DNA of 64,000 nucleotides from Corynebacterium vitaeruminis DSM 20294 (GCF_000550805.1 NZ_CP004353.1:124001-188000); one strand, 5' to 3'. Counted from the stretch's first letter, positions 15,684 to 24,589 are shown. Notes: a model not told the origin generated them from the letters alone. Program-made: numbers and translations.

Positions 15684-16826
15684 CTAGGCCATCGCCGGGG
15701 TCTCCCACAGCGGGAGGGTAACGCCGATGCCCTTCTCGCGGGCGCTGTCGTAGACCTCGGTGGCCCAGGCGACGTCCTCGACCGGCATGCCGCCGACGGA
15801 GTAGAGGACGATCTCGTCCTCGCTCGTGCGGCCCGGGATGCGGCCAGCCGAGATGTCGCCGATCTGCTCCAGCTTCGACGGGTCGAGCTTGCCCTCGCGC
15901 ATGAGGTCGTGGAAGTGCGTGCCCGGGATGCCGAGCAGCTGGTAGGCCTCCGTGCCGTACTCCTCGGCCCAGGCGTCGTAGAGGCCCTGGTAGTCGAGGA
16001 CGAGGCGAGCGTCGCCGGAGAGGATGAAGTCATCGTCGAAGCGAGCCGCGGCGGGAAGCAGCAGCAGCGCGCCGGGCTTCAAGAACTCCTTCTTGAAGTA
16101 GGGGAAGGCCTCGGAGCCCGCGGCGTCGGTGGTGGTCGCTGCGATGATGATGTCCGCGTCCGTGGAGGCCTCCTCGACGGAGTCGACCTTGTAGACCTCC
16201 TTCACGCTCGGGAACTTCTCCTTGACGTAGTCGACGAACGCCTGAGTGGAGCCCTCCGAGCGGCCCTTGACCTTGATCGTCTCGATGCCCGGGCGCAGCG
16301 CGAGGGTCGCCTCGAGCAGGGTGCGCGCCATGACGCCGGGGCCGACCACGCCCACGACCTTGGCGTCCTCCTTGGCAAAGAGCTTCACTCCCACGCCGGG
16401 CACCGCGCCGGTGCGGTAGGCCGAGAGCAGGTTGGCGGACATAATCGCCTTCGGGGCGCCGGTGTCGGTGTCATTGAGCACGAAGGTGTGGATGGAGCGC
16501 GGCAGGCCTTCCTTGCGGTTCTCCGCGTTGGAGCCGTACCACTTCACGCCAGCGCCGCGGAAGCGTCCGCCGAGGTAGGCGGGCATCGCCATGAATCGGC
16601 GGTCGGGGCCGTCCTTCGGCATCGACTCGAACTTCGGCTCGGCGGGGAAGCCGATCATGGCGCCGTGCGAGTTTCCGTTCTGCCCGGCCATGCGGTAGTC
16701 GCCGTCGGCGAGGAGAACCAGGGTCTCCTCCATGACGTCGATGCATCGTGCGATGTCGGTAACGCCGGCGGCGATCATGTCCGGCTCAGACAGGTACAGG
16801 AAGTCGATGGCGGTGCTGGTGGTCAT
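15684..16826 (-). CDS. ocd: Ocd: ornithine cyclodeaminase/mu-crystallin family protein
   Basis: A 380-residue OCD-family protein, paralogue of the one at 9.3 kb (shared blocks NGPDRRFMAMPAYLGG-type, GVKWYGSN, GLPRSIHxF and PVEDVAWA). Rossmann motif GVVGPGVMARTLLEA lies near residues 158-172. The gene follows amtB and precedes soxA as in C. glutamicum, where the name ocd comes from similarity and not from shown ornithine turnover. In this context an NAD(P)-dependent reaction on a secondary amine or imine is plausible. The ATG follows AAGGAGAAT. Control is expected from the AmtR-type boxes in front of amtB. Confidence 0.85.
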   Translation of the reverse strand: MTTSTAIDFLYLSEPDMIAAGVTDIARCIDVMEETLVLLADGDYRMAGQNGNSHGAMIGFPAEPKFESMPKDGPDRRFMAMPAYLGGRFRGAGVKWYGSNAENRKEGLPRSIHTFVLNDTDTGAPKAIMSANLLSAYRTGAVPGVGVKLFAKEDAKVVGVVGPGVMARTLLEATLALRPGIETIKVKGRSEGSTQAFVDYVKEKFPSVKEVYKVDSVEEASTDADIIIAATTTDAAGSEAFPYFKKEFLKPGALLLLPAAARFDDDFILSGDARLVLDYQGLYDAWAEEYGTEAYQLLGIPGTHFHDLMREGKLDPSKLEQIGDISAGRIPGRTSEDEIVLYSVGGMPVEDVAWATEVYDSAREKGIGVTLPLWETPAMA

Positions 16827-16932
16827 GGTAATTCTCCTTTTGTTTTTGCTTTACGACGCCAAGGTTGCCCCGCCCCGGCCCCGGTGCGACGCGAGGCCGG
16901 GGACGAGCAACTCCTGGCGTAGAGGTGGGTTT

Positions 16933-18276
16933 CTAAGAGCGGACGGTGGCTTCGCTCGGGGCGAGCGGCGCCTTGGGACCCGGCCCCGAGGGGGAGGCCG
17001 GCTGTTCGGGGGCGAAACTGAGCTGCTTCGGACCGAAGCCGCGCATGTCGTAGGCGGTCTCCGCGTGGATGGAAAGGTCGATGGTGTTCGCCTCGTCCTC
17101 CTCGGTGATCCGGATCTTCATCACCTTGCTCATGCAGGTGGCGATGAGCCAGCTCATGCCGAAGCAGTACCCGAGGGTGACGATGATCGCCAGCGGCTCG
17201 TGCCACAGCAGGTTGATGTCTCCGCCGCGGAGCACGCCCGCGACTCCCGCGGGTGCCTGCTCGTTGCCGAAGAGCATCACGAACAGCGCGCCTGCCACAC
17301 CCGCCATGCCGTGCACCGCGAAGACGTCGAGGGAATCGTCGATGCGGTGGCGCTTCTTCCATGAGATCGCCCAGGCGGCGACGGCGGCTGCGAGGAAGCC
17401 CACGATGACCGCCTGGATCGGGCTCACCGCGTCGGCGGCGGGCGTGATGCCGACCAGGCCTGCGATGATGCCGGTGCCGAAGCCCAGCATCGTCGGCTTC
17501 TTGGTGAGCAGGTGCTCGATGACGACGAAGCCGAGCGCGCCGCCGGACAGCGCCAGCAGGCTGGTGAGCACCACGTAGGAGGCCAGGAAGCTTGCCCCGC
17601 CGGCGGTGCCGCCGTTGAAGCCGAGCCAGCCTGCCATGAGCATGCCGATGCCGACCATCATGAGCGGGAGGTTGTGCGGGCGCCCCAGCCCCGACTTGCG
17701 GGGCCCGAGCACGAGGGCGAGCGCCAGCCCGGAGGCTCCGGCGTTCATGTGCACGGCGGTGCCGCCAGCGAAGTCGTGGAGGTGGATGACGTTGCGCATC
17801 CAGCCGCCGACCAGCCCGGTCTCCTCGTCCGAGACCGCGAACACCCAGTGGGCCATCGGCGCATACACCAGGATGAGCCAGATGGCGCCGAAGATGAGCC
17901 ACGCGCCGTAGCGCATGCGGCCGGCGGCGCCGGAGGCCACGAGCCCCAGCGAGATGGCCGCGAACAGGAAGTAGAACGCGCCCCACAGGGCCCCGCCCGA
18001 GCCGTCGTCCTGCATGAACGAGCTGAACCCGATGTAGCCGCTCGGGTTACCGATGATGCCGAGGCCGCCGACGGAATTGCCGAGTACCAGGCCGTGCCCG
18101 ATGGCGACGTAGGCGATGGCCGTGACCGAGAGCGATCCCATCACCATCATGGTCATGTTGAGCACCTGGCCCTGCCCCAGCATGCCCCCGTACAGGAAGG
18201 ACAGCCCGGGGAACATGAGGGTAACGAGGGCTATGGCAGTCAGGATCCATGCAATATCTGCTGCTTCCAAGGTCAT
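16933..18276 (-). CDS. amtB: AmtB: ammonium transporter
   Basis: A 447-residue Amt/Mep/Rh protein with 11 membrane segments. The pore twin-His are visible in DFAGGTAVHMNAGASGLALAL and FAVHGMAGVAGALFVMLFGNE, and the signature region WLGFNGGTAGGASFLAS lies between. The C-terminal cytoplasmic tail has about 60 residues rich in Pro. It conducts ammonium into the cell under nitrogen limitation. AAGGGG precedes the ATG by 4 nt. Two AmtR-type boxes lie 35-82 bp upstream, and ocd and soxA follow on the same strand. No glnK or glnD is next to it. Confidence 0.93.
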   Translation of the reverse strand: MTLEAADIAWILTAIALVTLMFPGLSFLYGGMLGQGQVLNMTMMVMGSLSVTAIAYVAIGHGLVLGNSVGGLGIIGNPSGYIGFSSFMQDDGSGGALWGAFYFLFAAISLGLVASGAAGRMRYGAWLIFGAIWLILVYAPMAHWVFAVSDEETGLVGGWMRNVIHLHDFAGGTAVHMNAGASGLALALVLGPRKSGLGRPHNLPLMMVGIGMLMAGWLGFNGGTAGGASFLASYVVLTSLLALSGGALGFVVIEHLLTKKPTMLGFGTGIIAGLVGITPAADAVSPIQAVIVGFLAAAVAAWAISWKKRHRIDDSLDVFAVHGMAGVAGALFVMLFGNEQAPAGVAGVLRGGDINLLWHEPLAIIVTLGYCFGMSWLIATCMSKVMKIRITEEDEANTIDLSIHAETAYDMRGFGPKQLSFAPEQPASPSGPGPKAPLAPSEATVRS

Positions 18277-18310
18277 ACACCCCTTCGTTGTCGTTGGATC
18301 AACTGTTTAT

Positions 18311-18358
18311 CTGTTGACCTATAGAAACCCTAGAGTGCAAAAACCTATCGGGCAATAG
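18311..18358. promoter_or_regulatory. Two AmtR-type boxes upstream of amtB-ocd-soxA
   Basis: CTGT-TGACCT-ATAG at 18311-18324 (followed by AAA) and a perfect CTAT-CGGGCA-ATAG at 18345-18358 (followed by AAAA). A weaker half-site with GATAGG lies at about 18394-18406. They fit nitrogen repression by an AmtR homologue. Confidence 0.8.
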
Positions 18359-18468
18359 AAAAGGGGGGCCGGGGGCAGTGAATAGCGAATGACCTGCCGC
18401 GATAGGTTTGTTTTCCTTCACTAATTACCCCTGATAGGCGCGGAAGGTTACCCCCTTTAAACGCGTAT

Positions 18469-18494
18469 CGACGCCTACGGTGCCGTAGGCGTCG
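18469..18494. repeat. Dispersed repeat as a perfect 12-bp hairpin
   Basis: CGACGCCTACGG and CCGTAGGCGTCG are exact complements around TG. The right half continues GGAAAGC as in other copies. It sits 8 bp beyond the efeB stop and may act as its 3' end. Confidence 0.75.
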
Positions 18495-18501
18495 GAAAGC
18501 G

Positions 18502-19722
18502 CTATGCGAAAAGGCTGCTGCCGAAGAAGTCGTTCTCGTCCGCGACCCCTGGCGGGATAGCGAAGATGGAGGAGGACTCGTAGCGCACGTACTCGTTGAG
18601 CTTGTCGGACTTGGCCAGCTTCGACTGGATGGGGATGAAGTCCTTTTGCGGCGAGGCGACCATCGCGATGAAGAACAGGCCCGCGTTGAGGTGCCCGTAG
18701 CCGTCGGTGCCGTCGGTGAAGTTGTACGCGCGACGCAGCATGCGCGCCCCGCTGTTTTCCTGGTGGCTGGCGAGCCGGGCGTGGGCGGTGAGCGGGACGA
18801 CGGGGCCGGTGGTGCCCGAGTACTCGTCCAGCGGGAGGTCGTCGAACTCGTCGTCGCGGCCGAGCGGCGCGCCGGAGACCTTCTTTCGGCCGAAGGTGGC
18901 CTCCTGGTCGCTTAATACCTGGCGGTCCCAGTTCTCGATGAGCATGCGGATGCGGCGGGCGATGAGGAAGGTGCCGCCGTCGTGCCAGGAATCGGTGCCG
19001 GAGACCCAGATGTGCTCGTCGACCAGGTCTTGGTCCTCGGCCTTGATGTTGTTCGTGCCGTCCTTGAACCCGAAGAGGTTGCGCGGGGTCTGCTGGTCGC
19101 GGGTGGTGGCGGAGGCGTGGCCGAAGCCCAGCTGCGACCAGCGGATCTTCACTAGCCCCACGCCCGCGCGGGCCATGTTGCGCACCGCGTGGACCGCCAC
19201 CTGCGGGTCGTCGGCGCAGGCCTGGATGCACAGGTCGCCGCCGGAGATCGCGGCGTCGGTGACGTCGCCCGAGAAGTGCGGCAGGTCGTTGAGCTCCGCC
19301 GGCTTCTTGTCCTTGAGCCCGAAGCGGTCGTCGAAGAGCGAGGGGCCGAACCCGACGGTGACGGTGAGGTTCTTGGCCGAGAGGTCGAAGGCCTCGCCGG
19401 TATCCCCCGGGACCTGGGCCTGGTCGACGTCCTCCATGCCGCCGTCGACCGAGGTCTCGCCGCGGGTCATGCGGCGGGCCATGTCGGTCCAGGTCTGTAG
19501 CAGCTTCTTGAGCTCCTCGCGGTCGGTGGTGGTGACGTCGAAGGAGGCGAAGTGGAGGCGGTCCTGCTGGGCGGTGGTGATGCCGGCCTGGTGCTCGCCG
19601 TGGAACTCCACGATGTCGGAGGCCGCGGCCTTGTCGGTGCCACAGGCGGACAACGCCGAACCGGCCGCGAGCGAGCCAACGCCCGCGCCGAGGCCGGTGA
19701 GAAACGTGCGGCGAGAAATCAC
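18502..19722 (-). CDS. efeB: EfeB: Tat-exported DyP-type heme peroxidase
   Basis: A 406-residue protein starting at GTG 19722, which overlaps the efeO stop (GTGA). It begins with a twin-arginine signal, SRRTFLTGLGAGVGSLAAGSALSACG, that also contains a lipobox-like LSAC, so the mature protein may be a Tat lipoprotein. The DyP signature GFKDGTNN (residues about 185-192) carries the catalytic Asp, and the proximal heme His lies in the C-terminal half, probably in the ENSGARMLRRAYNF or nearby region. In EfeUOB systems EfeB oxidizes ferrous iron or promotes iron release from heme outside the membrane. It is the third gene of efeUOB. Confidence 0.9.
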   Translation of the reverse strand: MISRRTFLTGLGAGVGSLAAGSALSACGTDKAAASDIVEFHGEHQAGITTAQQDRLHFASFDVTTTDREELKKLLQTWTDMARRMTRGETSVDGGMEDVDQAQVPGDTGEAFDLSAKNLTVTVGFGPSLFDDRFGLKDKKPAELNDLPHFSGDVTDAAISGGDLCIQACADDPQVAVHAVRNMARAGVGLVKIRWSQLGFGHASATTRDQQTPRNLFGFKDGTNNIKAEDQDLVDEHIWVSGTDSWHDGGTFLIARRIRMLIENWDRQVLSDQEATFGRKKVSGAPLGRDDEFDDLPLDEYSGTTGPVVPLTAHARLASHQENSGARMLRRAYNFTDGTDGYGHLNAGLFFIAMVASPQKDFIPIQSKLAKSDKLNEYVRYESSSIFAIPPGVADENDFFGSSLFA

Positions 19723-20861
19723 TTCGCCACGACCTCCTGCACCTGGGAGACCTTCGTGGTGAGCACGTCGAGGGCGTCGGAAAGCTCCTTGCGCTGCGCC
19801 TCGGTGACCGTGTCGTAGGAGACGAAGCCGTCGCCCTCGCGGTAGCCGTCCAGCAGGTCCTGGACCTTCTGGAAGTCGGCGTTGATGTCGCTGAGCAGGG
19901 ACTCGTCGCGCTCGGTGAGCGCCTTCTCCAGCGAGGCGATGGCGGCCTTCGAGCCGTCCAGGTTGGCCTGGAAGTCGTAGAGGTCGGTGTGGGAGAAGAT
20001 GTCCTCCTCGCCGGTGATCTTGCCGGTGGCGATCTCGTCGAGCAGGCCCTGGGAGCCGGAGGCGATCTGGACGGCGGTGAGCGTGTAGTCGCTGGCGTTG
20101 ACGCCGTCGACCAGCTCCGCGATGTCGGTGACCAGCTGGGTGGAGTCTGCCTTGGTGGTGTCGGTGATGGCGCCGTCGGCCCACAGCTGCTTCTCGATCT
20201 TGTGGAAGCCGGTCCAGGTGTCGCCCTCCTCCAGGTCGGCTTCGCGCAGGTCGATGCGCGGGTCGAGGTCGTTGGGGAAGGACTCGGCGACCGGCTCGAT
20301 GCGCTCGTAGGGGGTGCGCGCGAGCGGGTAGAGGCGCTTGGCCTCCTCGAGGTTGCCGGACTGGATCGCGGCGTCGAACTCGCCGACCAGCTGGGACAGG
20401 GTGGTCGCCTGGGAGCGGACGTAGGCGGTGTAGCCGCTCACGGCCTCGGCGAGCACTTGGTCCTCGTCGGCCTGGATGGCCTCGCCGGTGACGGTGAGCT
20501 TCTGGGAGTAGCCCTCGCCGACCATGCCCGGCTTGCAGGTCAGCGTGTAGTCGCCCGGGTCGGTGATCTGCACGACCAGCTTGCGGGTGGCACCAGGCCC
20601 GATGTTCTCGACCTCGCCGATGACGCGGCCGCCGGAGGTGTAGACGTAGAACTCCGTGGTCTTCGCGCCGGAGTTGGTCACCTCGAAGGTGGAGGAGCCG
20701 GTGGTGGCGGTGTCCCCGGAGACCTCGCAGGCGTCGTCCTTCGCGGCGACGGTGAAGCTGGTGGCCTGGGCCTCGTCGACCTTGTCGGCGCACGCGGCGA
20801 GCGAGATGGTGCCGGTGGTCAGGACGGTGAGGGTGGCCAGGCGGCGAAGGGAACGGTTCAT
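19719..20861 (-). CDS. efeO: EfeO: iron-binding lipoprotein (cupredoxin plus imelysin M75 domain)
   Basis: A 380-residue lipoprotein precursor. The signal peptide ends in the lipobox SLAAC, giving Cys at about 24. Residues about 30-120 form a cupredoxin-like domain (VYTSGGRVIGEVENIGPG, VQITDPGDYTLTCKPGMVG), residues about 125-375 the all-helical M75 domain. The M75 HxxE metal motif is visible as FHKIEKQLW. EfeO captures ferric or ferrous iron for the EfeU permease. It stands 46 bp downstream of efeU and overlaps efeB. Confidence 0.92.
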   Translation of the reverse strand: MNRSLRRLATLTVLTTGTISLAACADKVDEAQATSFTVAAKDDACEVSGDTATTGSSTFEVTNSGAKTTEFYVYTSGGRVIGEVENIGPGATRKLVVQITDPGDYTLTCKPGMVGEGYSQKLTVTGEAIQADEDQVLAEAVSGYTAYVRSQATTLSQLVGEFDAAIQSGNLEEAKRLYPLARTPYERIEPVAESFPNDLDPRIDLREADLEEGDTWTGFHKIEKQLWADGAITDTTKADSTQLVTDIAELVDGVNASDYTLTAVQIASGSQGLLDEIATGKITGEEDIFSHTDLYDFQANLDGSKAAIASLEKALTERDESLLSDINADFQKVQDLLDGYREGDGFVSYDTVTEAQRKELSDALDVLTTKVSQVQEVVAK

Positions 20862-20907
20862 GAAGTAATTCCTTGAGGTCGAGGTTGATTCGGGTTCTTG
20901 CGAGGGA

Positions 20908-21744
20908 TTAGGCGCCGACGGGCGCCGGCTTCTTCTCCGGCTCCGTGGCCGGGGCGGGCTTGAAGAACAGCCACAGCGTGACCACCAGGTAGATGGCCCA
21001 GCCGATCATGGACAGCAGCGACGGGGCCGGGACCAGGTTGAACACGCCCTCGATGACGGTGGCCAGAGTGGAGCCGGGAGCGAGCACGCCGGAGATGTCG
21101 AAGGCGAGGGTGTTGAGCCCCGGAAGCACGTTGGCCTCCTGCAGGTCGGTGATGCCGTAGCGGAGGATGCCCGCGGCGACGACGATGAGCAGCGCGCCGG
21201 TGACCTGGAAGAACTTGCCCAGGTTCACCTTGAGCGCGCCCTTGTACATGAGCCAGGCGACCACGACGGAGACGGCGATGCCCAGCGACAAGGCGGCGGC
21301 CGGGACGGCGGTGCTGCCGCCGGTGAAGGAGTCGAAGACGAGCAGGGCGGTCTCGATGCCCTCGCGGATGACCGCGATGAAGGCCACCGAGATGACCGCG
21401 CCCGCGCCGAGCTTGACGGCCTCGCCCATCTTGGAGTTGAGGTCGGCGACCATCTTCTTCGACGCCTCGCGCATCCACAGCAGCATGAAGCTGATGAGCG
21501 CCACCGTGACCAGCGAGAAGATGCCGCCCACGAGCTCCTGCCCCTGGCTGGTCAGCGTCTTCGTGCCAAACTGGATGACGAGGAAGGCGGCGATCGTGGA
21601 GGCGAGCGCCGCGCCCACGCCGATCCATACCTGGGGCAGGAAAGCGCGGCGGTCCGACTTTACGAGGAAGGCGACGAGGATCATCACGACCATCGAGGCC
21701 TCGAGGCCCTCGCGCAGGCCGATGAGGAAGTTGGCGAGAAACAT
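20908..21744 (-). CDS. efeU: EfeU: FTR1-type iron permease
   Basis: A 278-residue permease with seven membrane segments. Both REGLE-type iron-binding motifs of the FTR1 family are present: LREGLEASMVVMILVAF at residues about 9-25 and VIREGIETALLVFDSF at about 120-135. It moves iron delivered by EfeO and EfeB into the cytoplasm. First gene of efeUOB, preceded by a DtxR-like box. A Pro- and Lys-rich tail (PAPATEPEKKPAPVGA) ends the protein. Confidence 0.92.
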   Translation of the reverse strand: MFLANFLIGLREGLEASMVVMILVAFLVKSDRRAFLPQVWIGVGAALASTIAAFLVIQFGTKTLTSQGQELVGGIFSLVTVALISFMLLWMREASKKMVADLNSKMGEAVKLGAGAVISVAFIAVIREGIETALLVFDSFTGGSTAVPAAALSLGIAVSVVVAWLMYKGALKVNLGKFFQVTGALLIVVAAGILRYGITDLQEANVLPGLNTLAFDISGVLAPGSTLATVIEGVFNLVPAPSLLSMIGWAIYLVVTLWLFFKPAPATEPEKKPAPVGA

Positions 21745-21759
21745 GGTTCCTTCCGTAGC

Positions 21760-21778
21760 GTAACTTAGTGCAACCTAA
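21760..21778. promoter_or_regulatory. DtxR-like iron box upstream of efeUOB
   Basis: The 19-bp stretch GTAACTTAGTGCAACCTAA agrees with the DtxR consensus (TTAGGTTAGCCTAACCTAA) at 13 of 19 positions, and a second weaker overlapping site (AGGTTAGGCAACGG) follows at about 21782. It is 16 bp upstream of the efeU ATG, in the position expected for iron repression. Confidence 0.6.
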
Positions 21779-21861
21779 TAAAGGTTAGGCAACGGTTAGT
21801 TAGCTTAGGGTACGGTAAAATGTTCGCGCAACGGGATAGGGGACTCGCGGGGGTGGGTTTT

Positions 21862-21905
21862 GCTTGTCGACGGCCACAAGCCGGTGACCGTAGGCGTCGG
21901 AAAGC
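21862..21905. repeat. Paired dispersed repeat, long form
   Basis: GCTTGTCGACGGCC (left) and CCGTAGGCGTCGGAAAGC (right) with inner GGCCAC/GTGACC pairing. Nearly the same sequence as 14238-14281. Confidence 0.75.
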
Positions 21906-21910
21906 ACGAA

Positions 21911-21941
21911 AAAACCCGCCGCAGGAGAACCTGCAGGCGGG
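21911..21941 (-). terminator. Rho-independent terminator of the M13 peptidase gene
   Basis: Read on the minus strand, CCCGCC-GCAG stem pairs with CTGC-GGCGGG and is followed by TTTTTT. It lies 16 bp beyond the peptidase stop. Confidence 0.85.
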
Positions 21942-21956
21942 CTGGGGGAAAACGGG

Positions 21957-23900
21957 CTACCAGATGGTCACGCGCTCGCTCGGCTCGATCCACATCGCGG
22001 CGTTCGCGTCGACCTCGAAGGCCTCGTAGAACTCCGCGACGTTGCCGGCGATGACGTTGCAGCGGAACTCCGCCGGCGAGTGCGGGTCGATGACCAGGTA
22101 CTGGCTGGCCATCTCCGGGCGGATCTTCGTTCGCCACACGCGCGCCCACGCGAGGAAGAGCCGCTGCAGGCCGGTGTACTCGTGGCGCGCCAGCTCCGGG
22201 TCGGCCTCCTCGGCGGCAAACGGCAGGACGGGCGCGGAGTCGAAGTCCAGCCCGCGGTCGGCCAGGTAGTTGCGGTAGGCGACCACCGCGATGCCGAGCC
22301 CGCCCAGGTCGCCGATGTTCTCGCCCAGGGTGAACTCGCCGTTGACGCCGGTGGTCTCCGCGCCGGACTCCTTGAGCACCTGCGGCACCAGCCCGCTGAA
22401 CTGGCCCACGAGCTTCGAGGTCAGCGCGGTGAACGCCTCGCGGTCGGCGTCGGTCCACCAGGAGTTGAGGTTGCCGTCGCCGTCGTACTGCGAGCCCTGG
22501 TCGTCGAAGCCGTGGCCGATCTCGTGGCCGATGACCGCGCCGATGGCGCCGAAGTTCTCCGCGGCGTCGGCCTGCGGGTCGTAGAACGGCGGGCGCAGGA
22601 TGGCGGCGGGGAAGGTGATGTCGTTGACCACCGGGTTGTAGAAGGCGTTGACGGTCTGCGGGGTGGTCACCCACTCGGCGCGGTCCGCGGGCTTGCCGAT
22701 CTTGCCCAGCTCGTAGCCGTGCACGTAGGCCGCGCCCTTGCGGGCGTTGTCCGCGAGGTCCGCGCCCTTCGGGCTAAACGCGAGGTCGTCGTAGTCGCGC
22801 CAGGCGTCGGGGTAGCCGATCTTGGCCTGGAACTTCGCCAGCTTGGCCAGGGCCTTCTCGCGGGTCTCCGGGCTCATCCACGCGAGCGCGGAGATGCGCT
22901 GGTGGTACGCCTTGAGCAGGTAGTCGACTAACTCGACCATGTCCGACTTGGACGACGGCGGGAAGTGCTTGGCGACGAAGCTACGCCCGATGTCCTCCCC
23001 GACGTAGCTCTCCGCCAGCCCCACCGCGCGCTTCCACCGGTCGCGCTGCTCGGTGGCGCCGGACAGGGTGGTGCCGTAGAAGTCGAAGTTCGCCTTGGAC
23101 ACCTCCGGCGGTAGCACGCCCGCGCGCTCGTTGAGCACGTGCCAGTAGGCCCACAGGCGGAAATCGTCGAGCGACTCCGAACCCAGCAGTGAGACGAGGT
23201 GGGTGACGAAGTCGGGCATCATGACCACGAGCCGCTGCTTCGGCAGGCCGCAGGCGGCGAGGTAGGCCTGGATGATCGCGGGCAGGTCCTCGAACTCGGT
23301 GGGGTTGAAGGTCTTCACCGCATCGCGGCTGCGCACGACGTCCCAGTGGCCGGCTGCGAGCTTCGTCTCCAGCGCGACGATGCGACCGGCGGCCTCGGCG
23401 GGGTCCACGCCCAAGCGCTCCTCGCCAAGGAAGGCGAGCATCCGGGCCACGTGCTTCTCGTAGGCGGCGAGCGTGGCGGCCTGCGCGGCCTCGCGGTAGT
23501 AGGACTCGTCGGGAAGCCCCAGGCCCGCCTGGTAGACGTAGGCGATAGCGTCGTCGCTGGCGGAGTCCTTCTCCACCCAAAAGTTGAGCAGCCCCGAGAC
23601 GCCGACCTCGTCGAGGCTTCCCAGGGACTCGACGAAGGCCTCGGGGCTGTCGAAGCGCAGCGCGTCGAGGTCCGGGTCGAGCGCGGACATGCCCGCGGCC
23701 TCCACGCCGTCGGTGTCCATGAAGGAGGCATACAGCGCGCCCGCGCGGGAGCCGGGCTCGCCCTTGACGATCTCGTGCACGAGCTCCTCGGCGGAGTCGC
23801 GCAGCCCGTGGAAGGTGCCGTCGACGCCGCGGTCGTCGGGGATGACGTGGTGCTCCAGCCAGAGGCCGTTGACAAAGCGGTAAAGATCACTAATTTTCAC
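21957..23900 (-). CDS. pepO: M13 family zinc endopeptidase (neprilysin/PepO-like)
   Basis: A 647-residue metallopeptidase, normal length for soluble PepO-type M13 enzymes. The substrate-binding NAFYNPVVND stands before the zinc motif VIGHEIGHGFDDQGSQYDGDGN (HExxH, residues about 488-492), and the third zinc ligand Glu is in GENIGDLGG about 60 residues on. The protein closes with the conserved FRCNVIAGNVAEF-type region and CNV, as in the family. There is no signal peptide, so it is predicted cytoplasmic and to degrade oligopeptides. GTG 23900 is chosen because upstream codons are not conserved-looking and the Met-Lys-Ile-Ser-Asp-Leu start fits the N-terminal FVNG-WL motif of the family. Confidence 0.9.
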   Translation of the reverse strand: MKISDLYRFVNGLWLEHHVIPDDRGVDGTFHGLRDSAEELVHEIVKGEPGSRAGALYASFMDTDGVEAAGMSALDPDLDALRFDSPEAFVESLGSLDEVGVSGLLNFWVEKDSASDDAIAYVYQAGLGLPDESYYREAAQAATLAAYEKHVARMLAFLGEERLGVDPAEAAGRIVALETKLAAGHWDVVRSRDAVKTFNPTEFEDLPAIIQAYLAACGLPKQRLVVMMPDFVTHLVSLLGSESLDDFRLWAYWHVLNERAGVLPPEVSKANFDFYGTTLSGATEQRDRWKRAVGLAESYVGEDIGRSFVAKHFPPSSKSDMVELVDYLLKAYHQRISALAWMSPETREKALAKLAKFQAKIGYPDAWRDYDDLAFSPKGADLADNARKGAAYVHGYELGKIGKPADRAEWVTTPQTVNAFYNPVVNDITFPAAILRPPFYDPQADAAENFGAIGAVIGHEIGHGFDDQGSQYDGDGNLNSWWTDADREAFTALTSKLVGQFSGLVPQVLKESGAETTGVNGEFTLGENIGDLGGLGIAVVAYRNYLADRGLDFDSAPVLPFAAEEADPELARHEYTGLQRLFLAWARVWRTKIRPEMASQYLVIDPHSPAEFRCNVIAGNVAEFYEAFEVDANAAMWIEPSERVTIW

Positions 23901-23973
23901 AAGGCCCACTCTAACCAATATCCCACCTGCCGGTTCCGTTGTTAGCCACGAGCGAATAGCGCCCTTTCGGCAC

Positions 23974-23995
23974 CTCGCTTGTCGACGGCCACAGG
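23974..23995. repeat. Dispersed repeat, left half only
   Basis: TCGCTTGTCGACGGCCACAG matches the left half of the long elements. The missing right half (CCGTAGGCGTCGACAAGC) is found 610 bp away at 24603-24620, after the intervening gene. Confidence 0.6.
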
Positions 23996-24007
23996 TAGGT
24001 TGGACGC

Positions 24008-24577
24008 ATGCCCTACAATCGCTTCCGCCCGGCGCTAAAGCCCGCGCACTGGGCGGCGCTCATCGGCGGCGCCGTCGCCGCCTTGTCCCTCCCGGTGCTG
24101 CTCGACTCGGTCACCCCGGACTTGAGCACCGCCACCGAGGAGGTCACCTTCTCCGCCGACGACGGGAGCTGGGACGTGACCCTGTCGGGCGACGACGGCT
24201 CGCCCCTGCGCTGCGAACAGGCGGAGCTGGAGTCCCTGCTCACCGGCTACGACTGCGGCGGGACCACCATCTCCGGGATCGTGCACGCAACCGGCGACGA
24301 CCCCGACCGCACCCTGTGGCGCATGATGCGGGCCAGCACCGGCCTGCCCCCGAATGCCGACGAGCCGGTCTTCCGCGAGGGCGCGCTGCGCGCGATGGCC
24401 GACAGCTACGACCCGAACTCGCTGGGGTTCTCGCTCGTGGGCACGGGAGAGCACGAGGGGAAGACGGCCTTCGTGCTGGTCAGTGGCCCGGAGGTGGACA
24501 AGTACGCCGAGATCGTCGTCGCGAGCCTCGGCGGCAATGGCGCGGCCGAGCAGGACAAGCCCGCCGAGGCGGCATAG
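24008..24577 (+). CDS. Orphan exported or membrane-anchored protein
   Basis: A 189-residue protein of unrecognized family. Residues 17-35 (WAALIGGAVAALSLPVLLD) form one N-terminal membrane segment; the rest is predicted extracellular, acidic, with Cys at about 74 and 87 (LRCEQAELESLLTGYDCGG) that could form a disulfide. TAGGTT (23996-24001) lies 6 nt before the ATG, so the mRNA is probably leaderless. It is followed 12 bp later by a PrsW-type intramembrane protease, which makes it a candidate partner or substrate, but that is positional inference. It is bracketed by the two separated halves of a dispersed repeat. Confidence 0.65.
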   Translation: MPYNRFRPALKPAHWAALIGGAVAALSLPVLLDSVTPDLSTATEEVTFSADDGSWDVTLSGDDGSPLRCEQAELESLLTGYDCGGTTISGIVHATGDDPDRTLWRMMRASTGLPPNADEPVFREGALRAMADSYDPNSLGFSLVGTGEHEGKTAFVLVSGPEVDKYAEIVVASLGGNGAAEQDKPAEAA

Positions 24578-24589
24578 GAAGGGGAGGTT

